Below are positions 63,330 to 64,000 of a stretch of 64,000 bases of DNA, one piece after another. The stretch is from Vanilla planifolia. Its lineage: Eukaryota > Streptophyta > Magnoliopsida > Asparagales > Orchidaceae. Each line of letters starts with the position of its first letter. Within the stretch, counting starts at the first letter, position 1. The stretch lies in assembly GCA_023846275.1 (NCBI GenBank), contig CM043877.1, positions 18,148,607 through 18,212,606 of the forward strand, given 5' to 3'. The position numbers and the translations under genes were made by a program. The notes below the pieces were generated by a model. That model saw nothing but the letters and a program-made list of their open reading frames with translations. It was not told the DNA's origin and did no database searches.

Positions 63330-64000
63330 TTTAATTTTATTTGAAAAATTTTTAATTTTTCTAAAGTTTGTATAATAAAAATTCAGTAATAATTAAAAAT
63401 TTACACAAACGATTTTTAATGATTTAGCTTAAAACTAAGCATATGTCCACTCTTGGTAAAAACAAGACAAAAATAAATGTTCAATATAAGTCTTTGCCAA
63501 GAAACGAATAGACATGCCCTCAATACAATGAAACAAATAGAAAAAGCAACTGCAATTCTACAACGAAATAAATTTGCAATAGAAGATAAGTTTTGGCAAC
63601 ATAAAATACAAATTAATTCAAAAAAAAAATCCATGTTTGATTAAACAGGAGAGATCTGGCCTGTATGATTTGAAGAGGAGAGATCTAGGCTATCAGACAA
63701 AGGATAAATTATGTCAAATGGCAAAATTAAAGATAGCCATTTGATCAAGTTGAACGAGATCATGACCAATGGATGGATCAATTGACTACAGCGAATGAAG
63801 AAATAACTGTCGGATCAAATCATAAAATGGATGGTTGGAACTTTTAAGATCACAGCTTTAAAAGAGGAGGTGATCTCCTACACGCAATTGCATAATTGTG
63901 CGATAAGCATTGCTGATTTGGATGCATAAAAGAGGAGTATTTTGAGTTTATAAGCATTCACGTGAAAGTGTTATGCAGAACAAAAATAGGGCTTGCTCCC
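63330..64000 (-). mobile_element. Array unit 5, partial (cut by window end)
   Basis: Flank-derived part followed by an LTR start at about 63634. It matches units 2-4 to the last base, so the array continues beyond the window. Its total length and right edge are unknown. Confidence 0.85.

Noticed and set aside
41618..64000. Classical LTR-sharing concatemer of a complete retrotransposon
   Set aside because: I searched both sides of the proposed LTR for the usual initiator-Met tRNA primer site (TGGTATCAGAGC or its complement) and for N-terminal gag and found neither. The join lies in gag.
1..64000. CRISPR arrays, tRNA and rRNA genes
   Set aside because: No short regularly spaced repeats of CRISPR type, and no cloverleaf-consistent A/B-box pairs or rRNA-like G+C-rich blocks were noticed. 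The only regular periodicity is the 5.43-kb array.

Overview
The window looks like nuclear DNA of a land plant. It is extremely AT-rich (by eye roughly a quarter to 30% G+C), with isolated single-exon genes in long, TE-eroded intergenic DNA. The genes belong to the plant DUF538 family, and the recognisable mobile elements are plant-type Ty1/copia (Sirevirus/SIRE-like) and Ty3/gypsy relics. The species cannot be named from this sequence. No bacterial operons, rRNA, tRNA or CRISPR were found.

Genes (about 1-41.6 kb). There are four same-strand copies of one DUF538 gene: a frameshifted copy (9808-10232) and three intact ones (24961-25380, 34251-34670, 40987-41415). Copies 1 and 4 resemble each other most in flanks and C-terminus (type A). 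Copies 2 and 3 do likewise (type B). The order is therefore A-B-B-A. The flanks are duplicated too. 1-345 plus 7746-10390 matches about 38117-41560 (A), with about 7.4 kb of extra DNA splitting the first A copy. 22440-27257 matches 31990-36265 (B). Each intact copy keeps a compact proximal promoter (GCCGCC core, TATAAAT-type box, W-box or TGACGT). Copy 1 has lost about 110 bp of it as well as its reading frame.

Old mobile-element layer. Between the genes lie decayed, mostly minus-strand relics: a gypsy RT N-terminus (1-330 and 38103-38400), gypsy integrase/RNase H (about 16300-17900), copia gag (about 12840-13280), copia integrase/RT (about 27430-28790), LTR-like repeats, AT and CTT microsatellites, and one GC-richer coding-like relic that I could not identify (about 30240-30900).

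Tandem retroelement array (41618-64000, running off the window). Four complete units of 5427-5429 bp and the start of a fifth lie head to tail. Each holds about 305 bp of apparent flank, one LTR of about 1.04 kb, and a minus-strand SIRE-type copia body: RNase H, RT, integrase, protease, a coiled-coil/zinc-knuckle region and the C-terminal part of gag. The units share the same disabling stops and are almost identical. No primer-binding site or N-terminal gag was found. The array therefore looks like recent tandem amplification of an already dead, 5'-truncated element, possibly a satellite being born, rather than repeated transposition. Assembly error must be excluded.
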